Below, piece by piece: positions 10,646 through 21,163 of a stretch of DNA of 64,000 nucleotides (positions are counted from its first letter, which is position 1; every line of letters begins with the position of its first letter). The notes under the pieces were generated by a model. The model was not told the DNA's origin. It was given only the letters and a program-made list of their open reading frames with translations, and searched no databases. The DNA lies in the NCBI RefSeq assembly GCF_005869855.1, contig NZ_SZNH01000003.1, forward strand, positions 248,001 to 312,000, given 5' to 3'. The DNA is from Nostoc sp. PA-18-2419 (lineage in GTDB: Bacteria; Cyanobacteriota; Cyanobacteriia; Cyanobacteriales; Nostocaceae). Made by a program: the position numbers and the translations under genes.

Positions 10646-11467
10646 TTATTGTTTAGCCGAACCTGATTTTTTAATTCCAGGTTGGTTTGACGGAGTTGGG
10701 GCATTTGGTTGGCGACTAGTGCGAAAAGTCACATTCACCCCTTCATTCGACTGCTCCAGCACCAGTAAAGGTGTAGGCTTAGCCTTTTGATCCCAATGCA
10801 TAGTGGCAATCCGACCTTGAATTGTTGGTTGCCAACTATCTTCATCTTCTATAGGACTTAAGTAAGTTTCTATACAATCAATAATTTGGCTAATAGTTGC
10901 AGAAGTTGCTTGTGTCGGTAACTTCATTAACCGGACTTGAATACGAAAAAGTACGCGTTTAGCAGAGTTCGGTGGAGTACCAGTTTCATACTCTACATCA
11001 AAAATTTCATCTACCTGCCGACCGACACTGTTAGCAATTCCGACTGTTCCCTGTTGGGATTGATTTGGACGCAGCGCTTGAGAAATTTTATCTTTGACCT
11101 TAATTTTTACTTGATTAAGAATCGCGAAGTGAAACACTTCCTCTGACATCCGCATTCGCAGATAATCTAGGTTAAAATCCCGTGAGTTGACTAAATCAGG
11201 ATTAGTTTCCATTTTGCGAATTGTTTCCAAGGCAAGCTTAAATTTTTTTTCTATTTCTCGCGCGCGAAATTGTTCAAACTTAAGTTTTTTTTCCAGTTGA
11301 TTGATCTGGAGCTTACTATACACAATCAAAGCAATCACCACTAAAGCCAGTCCTCCAGAGGTTAGCACCAAGAATGATGGTGTTTGAGGATTACTCGCTG
11401 GCACTTCCTGGGATGCCTTTTTAGTCTTTGTCCCGGAGGATTGGGCAAGAAACATCGAAGTGGGCAT
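10646..11467 (-). CDS. conserved cyanobacterial protein with one TM helix and a coiled coil, function unknown
   Basis: ORF with TM segment SFLVLTSGGLALVVIALIVYSKL followed by charged heptads; no other ORF competes convincingly. Confidence 0.65.
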   Translation of the reverse strand: MPTSMFLAQSSGTKTKKASQEVPASNPQTPSFLVLTSGGLALVVIALIVYSKLQINQLEKKLKFEQFRAREIEKKFKLALETIRKMETNPDLVNSRDFNLDYLRMRMSEEVFHFAILNQVKIKVKDKISQALRPNQSQQGTVGIANSVGRQVDEIFDVEYETGTPPNSAKRVLFRIQVRLMKLPTQATSATISQIIDCIETYLSPIEDEDSWQPTIQGRIATMHWDQKAKPTPLLVLEQSNEGVNVTFRTSRQPNAPTPSNQPGIKKSGSAKQ

Positions 11468-11572
11468 GGTTGGGAAACTGAAAAACTTGACTCCTAATGT
11501 TTAGGATTCCCAAATCTTCAAGGTCATCTTGCTGTATTATTATTATTTTTTACAGCTTTTTATAAACTGCAT

Positions 11573-12370
11573 ATGTCAATACATCTGAGCCTCACTGCCC
11601 TATCTGAGGTTTCATCTACTTGTCTAGCGAATATTCGTCTTATTGCCACAGATATGGATGGCACCCTGACTAGACGAGGAAAATTTACTCCTGCACTGCT
11701 GCAAGCTTTGGAGAATTTAGCAGCAGCTAATATTAAAGTACTGATTGTCACAGGACGTTCTGCTGGGTGGATGAGTGGATTGAGTGCAATTATGCCAGTC
11801 GCAGGCGCTATGGCAGAAAATGGCGGTTTATACTTTCCATCTGAGAATCACAAACCAGTAATCTTAACACCCATTGCTGATTTAGCTAAGCATCGCCAGC
11901 ACTTGGCTATAACTTTTGAAAAGTTACAAACTCAATTTCCCCAAATCCAGGAATCTGTTGATAATCGCTTTCGCATCACTGATTGGACTTTTGACGTAGC
12001 TACTTTGAGTCAAGATGAATTACAAACCCTAGATCGTCTCTGTCAACAAATGGGCTGGGGATTTACCTACAGCAATGTCCAGTGTCACATTAAACCTCAA
12101 GGACAAGATAAGGCTGTAGGATTGTTGCAGGTATTGCGCGAATACTTTCCTGATTACTCACCAGAACAAATTGTCACCGTAGGTGACAGTCCCAATGATG
12201 AAAGTTTATTTGATCACGATTATTTTCCGGTTTCTGTAGGTGTGGCAAACGTGCTGGAATATGCAGATAAATTACAATATCAGCCTGCTTATATTACTGC
12301 TGCTGCCGAAGGTGATGGATTTTGTGAATTATCTAGTTATATTTTACAAAGCTTGCACTTCCCAAATTAG
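11573..12370 (+). CDS. HAD-superfamily (Cof/sucrose-phosphatase-like) hydrolase
   Basis: IRLIATDMDGTLTRRGKFTP (motif I), VLIVTGRSAG, VTVGDSPNDESLF (motif IV). Confidence 0.85.
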   Translation: MSIHLSLTALSEVSSTCLANIRLIATDMDGTLTRRGKFTPALLQALENLAAANIKVLIVTGRSAGWMSGLSAIMPVAGAMAENGGLYFPSENHKPVILTPIADLAKHRQHLAITFEKLQTQFPQIQESVDNRFRITDWTFDVATLSQDELQTLDRLCQQMGWGFTYSNVQCHIKPQGQDKAVGLLQVLREYFPDYSPEQIVTVGDSPNDESLFDHDYFPVSVGVANVLEYADKLQYQPAYITAAAEGDGFCELSSYILQSLHFPN

Positions 12371-12420
12371 GGAAAATCAGACTTGCTCTAAAATAATCTT
12401 GTAGCACTGATTTTATAACC

Positions 12421-13161
12421 ATGACGGCTACTCTACCTATTAGTGTCGAATCAGAAATCTTTTACCCTAGTGCTGATGGTCAACCAGTGGCAGAAACCTA
12501 CGACCACCTTTATGCTTTATTAACTACTTTAGAAGTACTCAAACAGTATTTGGCAGATCGTCAGGCAACAGTATTAGCAAATCAATTTCTTTACTACGCA
12601 CAAGGTTTTCCTAAGCTACGGGTAGCCCCCGATGTAATGGTGATTTTTGATGTTGCACCCGGCGGTCGGGACAACTATAAAATTTGGGAAGAAGGTCAAG
12701 TACCAACAGTGATTTTTGAAATGACATCCTTTGGTACTAAAGGACACGACGAAATCTTCAAAAAGACCCTCTATGAGCAGCTAGGCGTTAAAGAATACTG
12801 GCTATTTGACCCGAAAGCCGAGTGGATAGAGCAAAAGTTACGTGGTTATCGGCTGCGAGGAGAAATCTACGAATATATAGAAGATGGACGCAGTGAACCA
12901 CTACAACTGCGTTTAGCGATTGAAGGAAAGTTAATTGCGTTTTATCAAGAGCATACAGGGAAAAAATTATTAATTGCCGATGAATTGGTAGAAGCTTTAC
13001 GCCAGGAAGTTTTAGCAAGGCAACAAGCAGAAGAACGTGCAGAACAAGAAAGCCGACGCGCAGAACAAGAACATCAACGCGCAGAACAAGCACAATTAGA
13101 GATTGAACAGTTAAAAGCAAAGTTGCGATCGCTCAATGTAGACCCTGATACTATTGAGTAA
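12421..13161 (+). CDS. Uma2 family (PD-(D/E)XK-like) protein with repetitive C-terminal coiled coil
   Basis: PDVMVIFDV...PTVIFEMTSFGTKGHDEIFKKTLYEQLGVKEYWLFDP typical of Uma2; C-terminus AEERAEQESRRAEQEHQRAEQAQ. Confidence 0.9.
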   Translation: MTATLPISVESEIFYPSADGQPVAETYDHLYALLTTLEVLKQYLADRQATVLANQFLYYAQGFPKLRVAPDVMVIFDVAPGGRDNYKIWEEGQVPTVIFEMTSFGTKGHDEIFKKTLYEQLGVKEYWLFDPKAEWIEQKLRGYRLRGEIYEYIEDGRSEPLQLRLAIEGKLIAFYQEHTGKKLLIADELVEALRQEVLARQQAEERAEQESRRAEQEHQRAEQAQLEIEQLKAKLRSLNVDPDTIE

Positions 13162-13443
13162 ATTTTTTGTAATATTAATTACCTTAGCGCCGCAGGGCGT
13201 TCGCGCAGCGTCTCGTAGAGAAGCTCATTGCGAATTACGAATTATTATCAAGTCAAATTTATTACTTTGGACATATTACAATCAATGGATGTCTAGCACG
13301 TTTCAATCTATCACCTAGAAACGTTAACAGACTAACCGATACTTCAAAAAAGAGAGATTAGGGTTTATTTCCAACTTCCACCAGAAAGTACAAAACCAAA
13401 TATAGAGTCAATAATTTACCTTTAAGTATTGAGGTATAAAACC

Positions 13444-13611
13444 ATGCAAGAAATTGAAAGATTTTTTGGGAACTTATTCAGTAGTATAGTCAACCGCTTT
13501 AAATATTCTGCAATGGACGCTACTGAGCGAAAAATTAAAGAAACCGTTGACCAACAGGTTGAACAACATCGACAAAGATCCAAGCCTAAGGATCGAGAAG
13601 ACGGTCAGTAG
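13444..13611 (+). CDS. small conserved hypothetical protein
   Basis: MQEIERFFGNLFSSIVNRFKYSAMDATERKIKETVDQQVEQHRQRSKPKDREDGQ; 55 aa with plausible amphipathic N-terminus. Confidence 0.5.
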   Translation: MQEIERFFGNLFSSIVNRFKYSAMDATERKIKETVDQQVEQHRQRSKPKDREDGQ

Positions 13612-13974
13612 AGAAATTTGTTGATAGAAAATTTAAATCAGCCAACATTGGTAACTGTTAAAATCACTTTGTTAAACGGTAATACCATTGGTAAAAATTT
13701 TTACTAAAAGCATAGCGCTTTCCAATTGTTGAGTGGGCAGCGCTATTTTTAGATCCTTACTCTCTCACAGGTATTATATTCAGTAATCTTTATATTACTA
13801 CTAAGAAAAAAATCGGATAAGTAAGCTGACATAATAAAATGTAAAATCCAAACTAGCGAAACCTTATACTCTTAAGAGTTTTACCTTCTGCCTTCTGCCT
13901 CCTGCCTTCTACTTGCAAACTAAAGTAGATAGAACAATACCATAAAACACCGTTATAATTACCAGTGCTAATTT

Positions 13975-15639
13975 ATGCAAACACTGCTAAACAACCGCTA
14001 TCGAGTTATTCGGACTTTAGGAAGCGGTGGGTTTGGTGAGACTTTCTTAGCGGAAGATACTCAAATGCCTTCCAACCGCCGTTGTGTAATTAAGCAGCTA
14101 AGACCAATTCAAAATAACCCGCAGATTTATCAGTTGGTGCAAGAAAGATTCCAACGGGAAGCAGCAATTTTAGAAGACTTAGGCGGTATAAGTAACCAAA
14201 TTCCCACCTTATATGCTTACTTCCAATCAGATGGACAATTCTACTTGGTTCAAGAGTGGATAGAAGGTGATACCTTAACAGCGAAAGTCCACGAACAAGG
14301 TTTATTAAGTGAAAGTGCTGTTAGAGAAATATTAATACATTTATTACCAGTACTAGAACAAGTACACAATCACCGGATTGTTCATCGAGATATCAAGCCA
14401 GATAACATCATTTTGCGTCATCGAGACCATAAGGCGGTGCTGATTGATTTCGGTGCTGTCCGCGAATCAATGGGAACAGTGATGAATTCCCAAGGGTTAC
14501 CTACGAGTTCGATTGTGATTGGTACGCCGGGATATATGCCAAGCGAACAAGCGGTAGGTAGACCAGTTTATTCAAGTGATTTATATAGTTTGGGAATTAC
14601 AGCAATCTATCTTCTCACCGGAAAACAGCCACATGAATTGGAGACAGATTCGCGTAGCGGAGAAATTATTTGGCACAGACATGCTTTAAGTATTAGTCCT
14701 ACATTAGCAGGAGTCATAGATCGAGCGATCGCCTATCATCCACGCGATCGCTTTGCCACAGCCAGAGAAATGTTTGATGCCTTGCAATTTAGGTCAGTTG
14801 CTCCAACAGTACCTTACAACCAACCGCCAGTTGCTCCAACAGTACCTTACAATCAACCACCAGTTGCTCCAACAACACCTTATAATCAACCGCCAGTAGC
14901 GAGCGTACAGCCTCATGCAACACAGCAAAATACGGTTGCTGTTAGTCCAGGTTCTTCCAGTCAACCTACCAATCAAACTAGTGGACGCAAGGGAATCCTT
15001 CTCGGTAGTTTAATTGCTGGTGGTTTGATTGCTACTTCTGTAGTTATTGGTTTTGCTCTCAATAGACCAAATCAATCAGTAGTACAGTCAAACGTTTCAT
15101 CGGAATCTACCCCAACTCCCAACGAACAGTCAAGCACCTCATCGGAATCTACCCCAACCCCGAAAGGACCACAGGATACGCCCTCACCTACACAATCTCC
15201 AATTTTTAGCACTTTTGAACCTGAAGATAATGCACCAGTGCGATCGCAATTGCCTAGTGCTACCCAATCTCCTCAAACTCCCTCTTCAACCGAGCCACAA
15301 ATCGATAGACCCTCACCAGAAGAAGCGGTACAAAATTATTATGCAACTATTAATCAGGGTCAGTATCAAGCTGGGTGGAATCAGCTATCTCCTAGCTACC
15401 AAAATAATCGACGACTTCACCCAAATGGCTATCTTTCTTATATTGATTGGTGGGGCGGAAAGGTTCAAAGCGTAGATGTTGAGCAAGTTAATTTGGTAGA
15501 AGCAAATACGGAATTAGCTACGGTTGATGCTCAGTTTAAATACGTAATGAAAACTGGCAAAGTAGTTCCTGGTTCTGTACGCTTTTTTCTTCTATGGGAT
15601 GCCCAAAATAACAGGTGGGTTATTAGTGATACTAAATAG
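13975..15639 (+). CDS. Ser/Thr protein kinase (PknB-type) with TM segment and C-terminal extracytoplasmic NTF2-like domain
   Basis: GSGGFGETFLAEDT, VIKQL, HRDIKPDNII, IDFGAVRE, GTPGYMPSEQ; TM GILLGSLIAGGLIATSVVIGFAL; C-terminal EAVQNYYATINQGQYQAGWNQLSPSYQ. Confidence 0.92.
   Translation: MQTLLNNRYRVIRTLGSGGFGETFLAEDTQMPSNRRCVIKQLRPIQNNPQIYQLVQERFQREAAILEDLGGISNQIPTLYAYFQSDGQFYLVQEWIEGDTLTAKVHEQGLLSESAVREILIHLLPVLEQVHNHRIVHRDIKPDNIILRHRDHKAVLIDFGAVRESMGTVMNSQGLPTSSIVIGTPGYMPSEQAVGRPVYSSDLYSLGITAIYLLTGKQPHELETDSRSGEIIWHRHALSISPTLAGVIDRAIAYHPRDRFATAREMFDALQFRSVAPTVPYNQPPVAPTVPYNQPPVAPTTPYNQPPVASVQPHATQQNTVAVSPGSSSQPTNQTSGRKGILLGSLIAGGLIATSVVIGFALNRPNQSVVQSNVSSESTPTPNEQSSTSSESTPTPKGPQDTPSPTQSPIFSTFEPEDNAPVRSQLPSATQSPQTPSSTEPQIDRPSPEEAVQNYYATINQGQYQAGWNQLSPSYQNNRRLHPNGYLSYIDWWGGKVQSVDVEQVNLVEANTELATVDAQFKYVMKTGKVVPGSVRFFLLWDAQNNRWVISDTK
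14797..14895 (+). repeat. three tandem 33-bp coding repeats (VAPTVPYNQPP)x3
   Basis: gttgctccaacagtaccttacaaccaaccgcca / gttgctccaacagtaccttacaatcaaccacca / gttgctccaacaacaccttataatcaaccgcca, read directly. Confidence 0.95.
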
Positions 15640-15646
15640 TTGAGTT

Positions 15647-18013
15647 TTAAAAAATGTCTTTTCGTTTTTGCAAATAAAAAGTCACAGTTAGATAAATGAG
15701 TGTATGCAAGCACAAAATTCCCCAATTCAAACTCAAATTAGACCATGTTGCTTCATAAACAGACGTTGGTTCAAATGGTTGGGGCACTGTACTGCCATCA
15801 GGTAATTTAATCGGTTCGGGAACCAGTTGATTAAGGTTAACTAAAGCACCGTAAGCTCCCACTGACCAGCGACTCAGCATTAACCAAGAAACTTTACTGG
15901 CAGTACCTTCCATTTTGAACAAAACGCCAGAAAAGATAAACTGAGGAAGTAACAACAGGGGTAAAGCACTATTTGCTTGACTAGTATTTTTGACAAATGC
16001 TGATACAAATAAGCCAAGGCTAATGCTAGTCAAAAGAGTCAAAAATGTAGTAATACTTAATCCCCATTGCCAAGAAATTAATTCTGGCTGCGGGGATTTA
16101 AAAAATATAAAAATCACCATTATCATTAACAGAGTTTGTAATCCTGCTAATACTGAAAGAATTGTAACTTTAGAAATAAGATAAGCAAATAGACCCAAAT
16201 TTACTAGCCGTTCTCGTAGGTAAATAGCTGACTCTTTGACAATTTCTTGTAAGGAACTAGAAAGTCCTACCCATAAAGCAGCACAAGTAAAGACGAATAA
16301 CACACGCAAAGCTAAAGGTGCAAGAGTTGGATCGGGTTGTTCTCCTAATACTAAAGGGTCTTTATTTCGGATAGCGAATGTCATTAAACTAATACTGATA
16401 GGCGCTGTTAAAAGTGCTAAAGCCAGGTTAACACGATCGCGCTTTTGAATTTGAAAGTAGCGTTGCGTCAAAATATTAAATTGTTTGCCAAAAGAAATGC
16501 CATGACTGTGATTATTAACACTATCCGACTGGGGCGAATGAGTTCCAGGGTTAAGATGATTATCTATATAGCGTCGATAATCATCCGATTGCCGGAATTT
16601 AGTAGCTTGGTCAATAATATTTTCTGGTTTTTCTAGTTGATTATAAATATCGGCAAAGTCATCTTTGACACCAAAAAACTGTAAACATTGATCGGGAGGG
16701 CCAAAATAACATAGCCGTCCTCCTCGACCGAGAAAGACAACGCGATCGCACAATTTAATATTTGTCGTTGCATGAGTTACCAAAATCACTGTGCGTCCCT
16801 GGTCGGCTAATTTCCGTAACAGCTGCATCATTTTTTTATCCAACCCAGGATCAAGTCCTGAAGTTGGTTCATCTAAGAAAAATAACTTCGGATCGGCTAG
16901 TAATTCCACGCCAATACTTACTCGTTTGCGCTGTCCTCCACTCAGTTGGGACACCTTTGCATCCTGACGATGGGACATTTCCACATCTTGTAAAGTCTTT
17001 TCTACCACCCGCGCCACATCAATATCTGGCGGTAGTCGCAGCTTAGCGGCGTAAGTTAAAACTTCAGACACGGTGAGTTCTTGGTGAATAATATCGTCTT
17101 GAGGCACATAACCAATGTGCGTGCGGTACATGTTAAAGTTGCTTCGCAAATTTTCACCATTTAAATAGACTACACCTTGAGTTGTTTGCTCAACTCCCAG
17201 TAGTGTCCGCATCAAAGTTGACTTCCCAGCACCACTTCCACCCACCAAAGCGACAAACTGTCCTGGTTCAATCGGTATAGAAATATCATCCAATCGCCGC
17301 TTGTCTTTATCTTGGATTACTAAATTACAAGCATCCAAGCGAATTTGATTTCCTCGGTCGAGTATTTGTAATTCATCACCTCGCAGCACCAGCGAAAATG
17401 GGCCAATGCGAATTTTTGCTCCTGGTGACAATACAGCAGTGCTATTAACTTTTTGCCCATTGATAAACACGCCATTGGTACTGTAATCGCGGAGAATATA
17501 ACGCCCTTGAGTGTCAGTATCAATTGTCGCGTGGCGGCGAGAAACAGTAGGGGCTTCTAGAGGTAAAGTAGCATTGCGATCACGACCCAATAAAACTGAC
17601 CGATTTTTTAAGGAAACCCTTTGCAATTCGTGTGTATTGTTAGCTGAGGGTTGAGTCTGATTATGGTATGTCAGTACTATCTGATCTTGAGAGTTTTGCC
17701 CAATGCGGATTTCTGTACCGTTCTTCAGGCTATAGCCAGATTTTGGAGTTACCCGGATTTGATTGATATAAAGCCCATTGGTACTGGGTTTGTCACCATT
17801 TCCGTCATAAATGCAGTAGTCTTCGCCATCTTTGCGTAAGAGGGCTTGATATCTGCCTACGAGTTGCCAATCTTGAGGGACAACCAGATCAGCAAAAGTG
17901 CGATCGCGCCCCAATATATGTTGTTGCTCTTTTAGTTCAAAGTATAATACTGTACCCTTATTTTCTACTTTCAAATAAGAATTTACATTTATATTATTTT
18001 TAGTTGTATTCAT
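15647..18013 (-). CDS. ABC transporter (ABCG-like) with two N-terminal FHA domains, ATPase and ABC2-type permease fused
   Basis: FHA motifs ILGRDRTFADLVV..GRYQALL and LLGRDRNATLPLEAPTVSRRHATID..NGVFINGQ; Walker A GGSGAGKST; LSGGQRKRVSIGVELLADPKLFFLDEPTSGLD; C-terminal ABC2 membrane domain. Confidence 0.93.
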   Translation of the reverse strand: MNTTKNNINVNSYLKVENKGTVLYFELKEQQHILGRDRTFADLVVPQDWQLVGRYQALLRKDGEDYCIYDGNGDKPSTNGLYINQIRVTPKSGYSLKNGTEIRIGQNSQDQIVLTYHNQTQPSANNTHELQRVSLKNRSVLLGRDRNATLPLEAPTVSRRHATIDTDTQGRYILRDYSTNGVFINGQKVNSTAVLSPGAKIRIGPFSLVLRGDELQILDRGNQIRLDACNLVIQDKDKRRLDDISIPIEPGQFVALVGGSGAGKSTLMRTLLGVEQTTQGVVYLNGENLRSNFNMYRTHIGYVPQDDIIHQELTVSEVLTYAAKLRLPPDIDVARVVEKTLQDVEMSHRQDAKVSQLSGGQRKRVSIGVELLADPKLFFLDEPTSGLDPGLDKKMMQLLRKLADQGRTVILVTHATTNIKLCDRVVFLGRGGRLCYFGPPDQCLQFFGVKDDFADIYNQLEKPENIIDQATKFRQSDDYRRYIDNHLNPGTHSPQSDSVNNHSHGISFGKQFNILTQRYFQIQKRDRVNLALALLTAPISISLMTFAIRNKDPLVLGEQPDPTLAPLALRVLFVFTCAALWVGLSSSLQEIVKESAIYLRERLVNLGLFAYLISKVTILSVLAGLQTLLMIMVIFIFFKSPQPELISWQWGLSITTFLTLLTSISLGLFVSAFVKNTSQANSALPLLLLPQFIFSGVLFKMEGTASKVSWLMLSRWSVGAYGALVNLNQLVPEPIKLPDGSTVPQPFEPTSVYEATWSNLSLNWGILCLHTLIYLTVTFYLQKRKDIF

Positions 18014-18446
18014 AAACTTCAGTTTGTTTCAAAATCTTTGACTATAGTTGATTCTTTCTTAGAAAATAAATATTTCATTAAATCTTCAGAAATTTTCAAT
18101 TTAAATCAATATCAGTATATATATTTAAATTTTAGTATTTAATTATGCTCAAATACTTTAAAGTTATTAATCTAGTTAATTTGCAAATAAACAAGCTCGT
18201 AAAAACCTGAATATCAGCTTTCAAAGCACAAAGGTGTCTTTGTAGTTGCACAGTATTAATTATTGTTAATCTAGATTATTTCACAGACCCTAATTCAGTT
18301 TCTCCATAAACGGTAGTTTGGGCAGAAGTTAATTTATCAAATTAAATTATAGATAGATACTTAGCATTATCAGATTTCACAGGTTGAACCCAAGATAAGT
18401 GATATATCTGATGTACATTGGAAAGGGCAAAATTTTGTAACTTTTC

Positions 18447-20279
18447 ATGATAACAACGCTGCTAAACAATCGCTATCAAGTTATCCAAGTAATCGGTGCT
18501 GGTGGGTTTGGCGAAACCTTCCTCGCAGAAGACACCCACATGCCTTCTCGGCGTCGGTGTGTAATTAAGCAACTCAAACCGATAACTAATAATGACCCGC
18601 AAACTTACCAAATAATCCAAGAACGGTTTAAAAGAGAAGCAGCAACTTTGGAGTATTTGGGTGAAAGTTGTAACCAAATTCCTAAACTCTACGCTTATTT
18701 TTCTGAGAACGGGCAGTTTTACCTCGTTCAAGAATGGATTCACGGTCAAACCCTGACAAAAATTGTTGAAGTAAAAGGATTTGAAAGCGAAACTGCTGTT
18801 CGGGAAATCCTCTTAAGCCTGCTATCAGTCTTAGATTATGTCCACAGCAAAGGCATCATTCACCGAGATATCAAGCCTGAGAACATCATTATCCGTTCTG
18901 TTGATGGCAAGCCAGTTTTGATTGATTTTGGTGCAGTCAAGGAAACAATTCGTTCGGTGGTGACTACCCCTGGATACGGTACGCGATCGCTTGTCATTGG
19001 TACGCCTGGGTATATGCCTAGCGAACAAGCTGTTGGGCGTCCAGTTTACGCTACTGATATCTACAGTTTAGGCTTAACGGCAATTTATCTACTGACTGGC
19101 AAACACCCCCAAGAACTACTAACTGATTTGCAAACAGGGGAAATACTTTGGCACCAGCACACTCCTAATGTTTCTCCCCAATTGACGACGGTACTCAATC
19201 AGGCAATTAAGCCTCATGCAGGCGATCGCTATAGTACTGCTAGTAAAATGCTACATGCATTGCAGTCTCCTAGTTATATTTCCCTGCAATCACCGACAAC
19301 TGCTAACACAGTCAGTTTGTCTCCCACTGCTACATCAACTGGACAAACCCAGGCATTATCTTCTCCCCAAAAACCTCCAATTACTAATAATTCTGCCACT
19401 CCTGGAAATTGGCAGAAACCTGCGGCGATCGCTGGTAGTTTGCTAATAGGTGGATTAATTGGTGCAGTCGCAATTTCTAGTATGACTCGTCAGCAACAGC
19501 TACAGACAAATATTGCCACAAATCCCACTCCATCGCCAAAATCTTTACCCACTCCTACATTTACCAATCCGCCTATTTCTTTGCGACCTTCTCCAGTCCC
19601 AGTTGTACCTATCTCACCACCACAACCGCGAGTAATTGCCGAACCTTTGCCAACTTATACTCCGCCAGTTGTCTCTACACCACAGCCAGAAAATAAGTCT
19701 GTAATTTTAGAGACTCCAGCACCAATAGCAACATCAACTCCACAGCCAGAACCGAAGAAGCAACTTGCGATTCCTACACCAGAAGTACGTTCGACACCCC
19801 AGAAAAAGCCACGGAGTAAATTAGCTGCAACTGCAAGCAGACAGAGTGTTCCTGCATTTCCTACAGGGACATCCAGAAATATCGTAGAAGCTAGCCTTGG
19901 CAAACCAAGCAAAGATTTAAGAGGTGCGTGGGGGAATACCCGCGCTGTTGTTTACAAACTTGTACCAAACAAAATAGACCTTGGCTACTTATTTGATCGC
20001 AATTCTCGAATGCTGCGTCAAACAGAGGTAGCTTTTAACCAAACAGTAGAACCACAGATTATGGAAGCTACTTTAAATGGACTTTTAAATGGGCAAGCTA
20101 CTGAAGACATTAAGCAGGGACTTAAACAAGTACAACAGCGCCAGTCCGATAATTTCAGTTTTCAGAATGGCTCAGTTAAAGGTCAAATTATTCGTCAAGA
20201 ATGTGATTTTATTTACATTAGTATTTGGGATGAAGACTTACATGATTTTGTGAGCCCATCTACAGGTAAAAAATGTTAA
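18447..20279 (+). CDS. Ser/Thr protein kinase with TM segment, Pro-rich linker and distinct C-terminal domain
   Basis: GAGGFGETFLAEDTHMPSRRRCVIKQLKP, HRDIKPENII, IDFGAVKET, GTPGYMPSEQAVGRPVY; TM AAIAGSLLIGGLIGAVAISSM; C-terminal GTSRNIVEASLGKPSKDLRG. Confidence 0.92.
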   Translation: MITTLLNNRYQVIQVIGAGGFGETFLAEDTHMPSRRRCVIKQLKPITNNDPQTYQIIQERFKREAATLEYLGESCNQIPKLYAYFSENGQFYLVQEWIHGQTLTKIVEVKGFESETAVREILLSLLSVLDYVHSKGIIHRDIKPENIIIRSVDGKPVLIDFGAVKETIRSVVTTPGYGTRSLVIGTPGYMPSEQAVGRPVYATDIYSLGLTAIYLLTGKHPQELLTDLQTGEILWHQHTPNVSPQLTTVLNQAIKPHAGDRYSTASKMLHALQSPSYISLQSPTTANTVSLSPTATSTGQTQALSSPQKPPITNNSATPGNWQKPAAIAGSLLIGGLIGAVAISSMTRQQQLQTNIATNPTPSPKSLPTPTFTNPPISLRPSPVPVVPISPPQPRVIAEPLPTYTPPVVSTPQPENKSVILETPAPIATSTPQPEPKKQLAIPTPEVRSTPQKKPRSKLAATASRQSVPAFPTGTSRNIVEASLGKPSKDLRGAWGNTRAVVYKLVPNKIDLGYLFDRNSRMLRQTEVAFNQTVEPQIMEATLNGLLNGQATEDIKQGLKQVQQRQSDNFSFQNGSVKGQIIRQECDFIYISIWDEDLHDFVSPSTGKKC

Positions 20280-20808
20280 TTTTTTAGTAAAAATTGATTT
20301 CAAAAATTAGAGTCAGCAGTCAGAATCTAGAATATTTACCAAATCAGCCTTGGTAAGACTACTTAATTTTCTTGTTGATTATTAATCTTAAGTTTAAAAA
20401 TATTGCTAATTCACCAATTCTTTATTGTAGATTCTGAATTTTTCAGAGTTTTGTATTCTACAATACAAATAAATTATTCAACCAAAGCTTAATAAAATTG
20501 GCTTTCTAGGATCTAAATCAACACGATTTCAGTGTTTATAAGCACAAAAATCTAATTTTAAGATTAATAAATTTATGTTCTAGATTTTGGAACTAAATTT
20601 AGAAAATCCAGTCTTCACTATTTCCTAAACCCTATGCTTTACGCCCAATTTTTAAAACAGAGTTTTAGATTCTGAATCTTCATAAAGTTATAAATAGCAT
20701 TATTAACTTTTTAATAATACTTGTCTCAGCTTCTACATTCATGTAGTAAAGTGCGATCAAAATTGTGTAATCTAAAAGCAGCTAAGCTAATGATTCAATT
20801 GAGGTCTG

Positions 20809-21024
20809 ATGACTCCTACAATTATGCGTCAGCTTTGGTCTGTAGTCGAAACCGCCCAAGCTAAGATTCTCTTACAACTGGATGATGCTAGCTTAGTGCA
20901 ATGGTTGGTAAAACAAACCGAAACGCAAATTTTGTTAAATTCTAACGAAACTGATTTTCTCAGCCAGTACATTCAATCTCGGCTAACACTCATACGTGAT
21001 ATTGCTTATGAACGTCAGTGTTAA
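20809..21024 (+). CDS. small conserved cyanobacterial hypothetical protein
   Basis: MTPTIMRQLWSVVETAQAKILLQLDDASLVQWLVKQTETQ..; protein-like composition, no competing ORF. Confidence 0.65.
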   Translation: MTPTIMRQLWSVVETAQAKILLQLDDASLVQWLVKQTETQILLNSNETDFLSQYIQSRLTLIRDIAYERQC

Positions 21025-21163
21025 TCGAAGCAAAATCGTCAAGTATTATAGTAGGGAACAGGCTTGAAAGTCTCTTAATCTCAGGATTTTACCATCAGTT
21101 TATATCCTCAGCTACCTAGCAACTGCTATATGTTCATAACAAGTGTGATTACTGTCGCCAATT

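Noticed and set aside
12788-13120. 110-aa antisense ORF over the Uma2 gene
   Set aside because: Shadow of the repetitive AEQ-rich coiled coil; low-complexity Val/Leu translation.
14794-14976. 60-aa antisense ORF with repeated RYCWSNWR units
   Set aside because: Simply the reverse reading of the 33-bp tandem repeats in the kinase gene.
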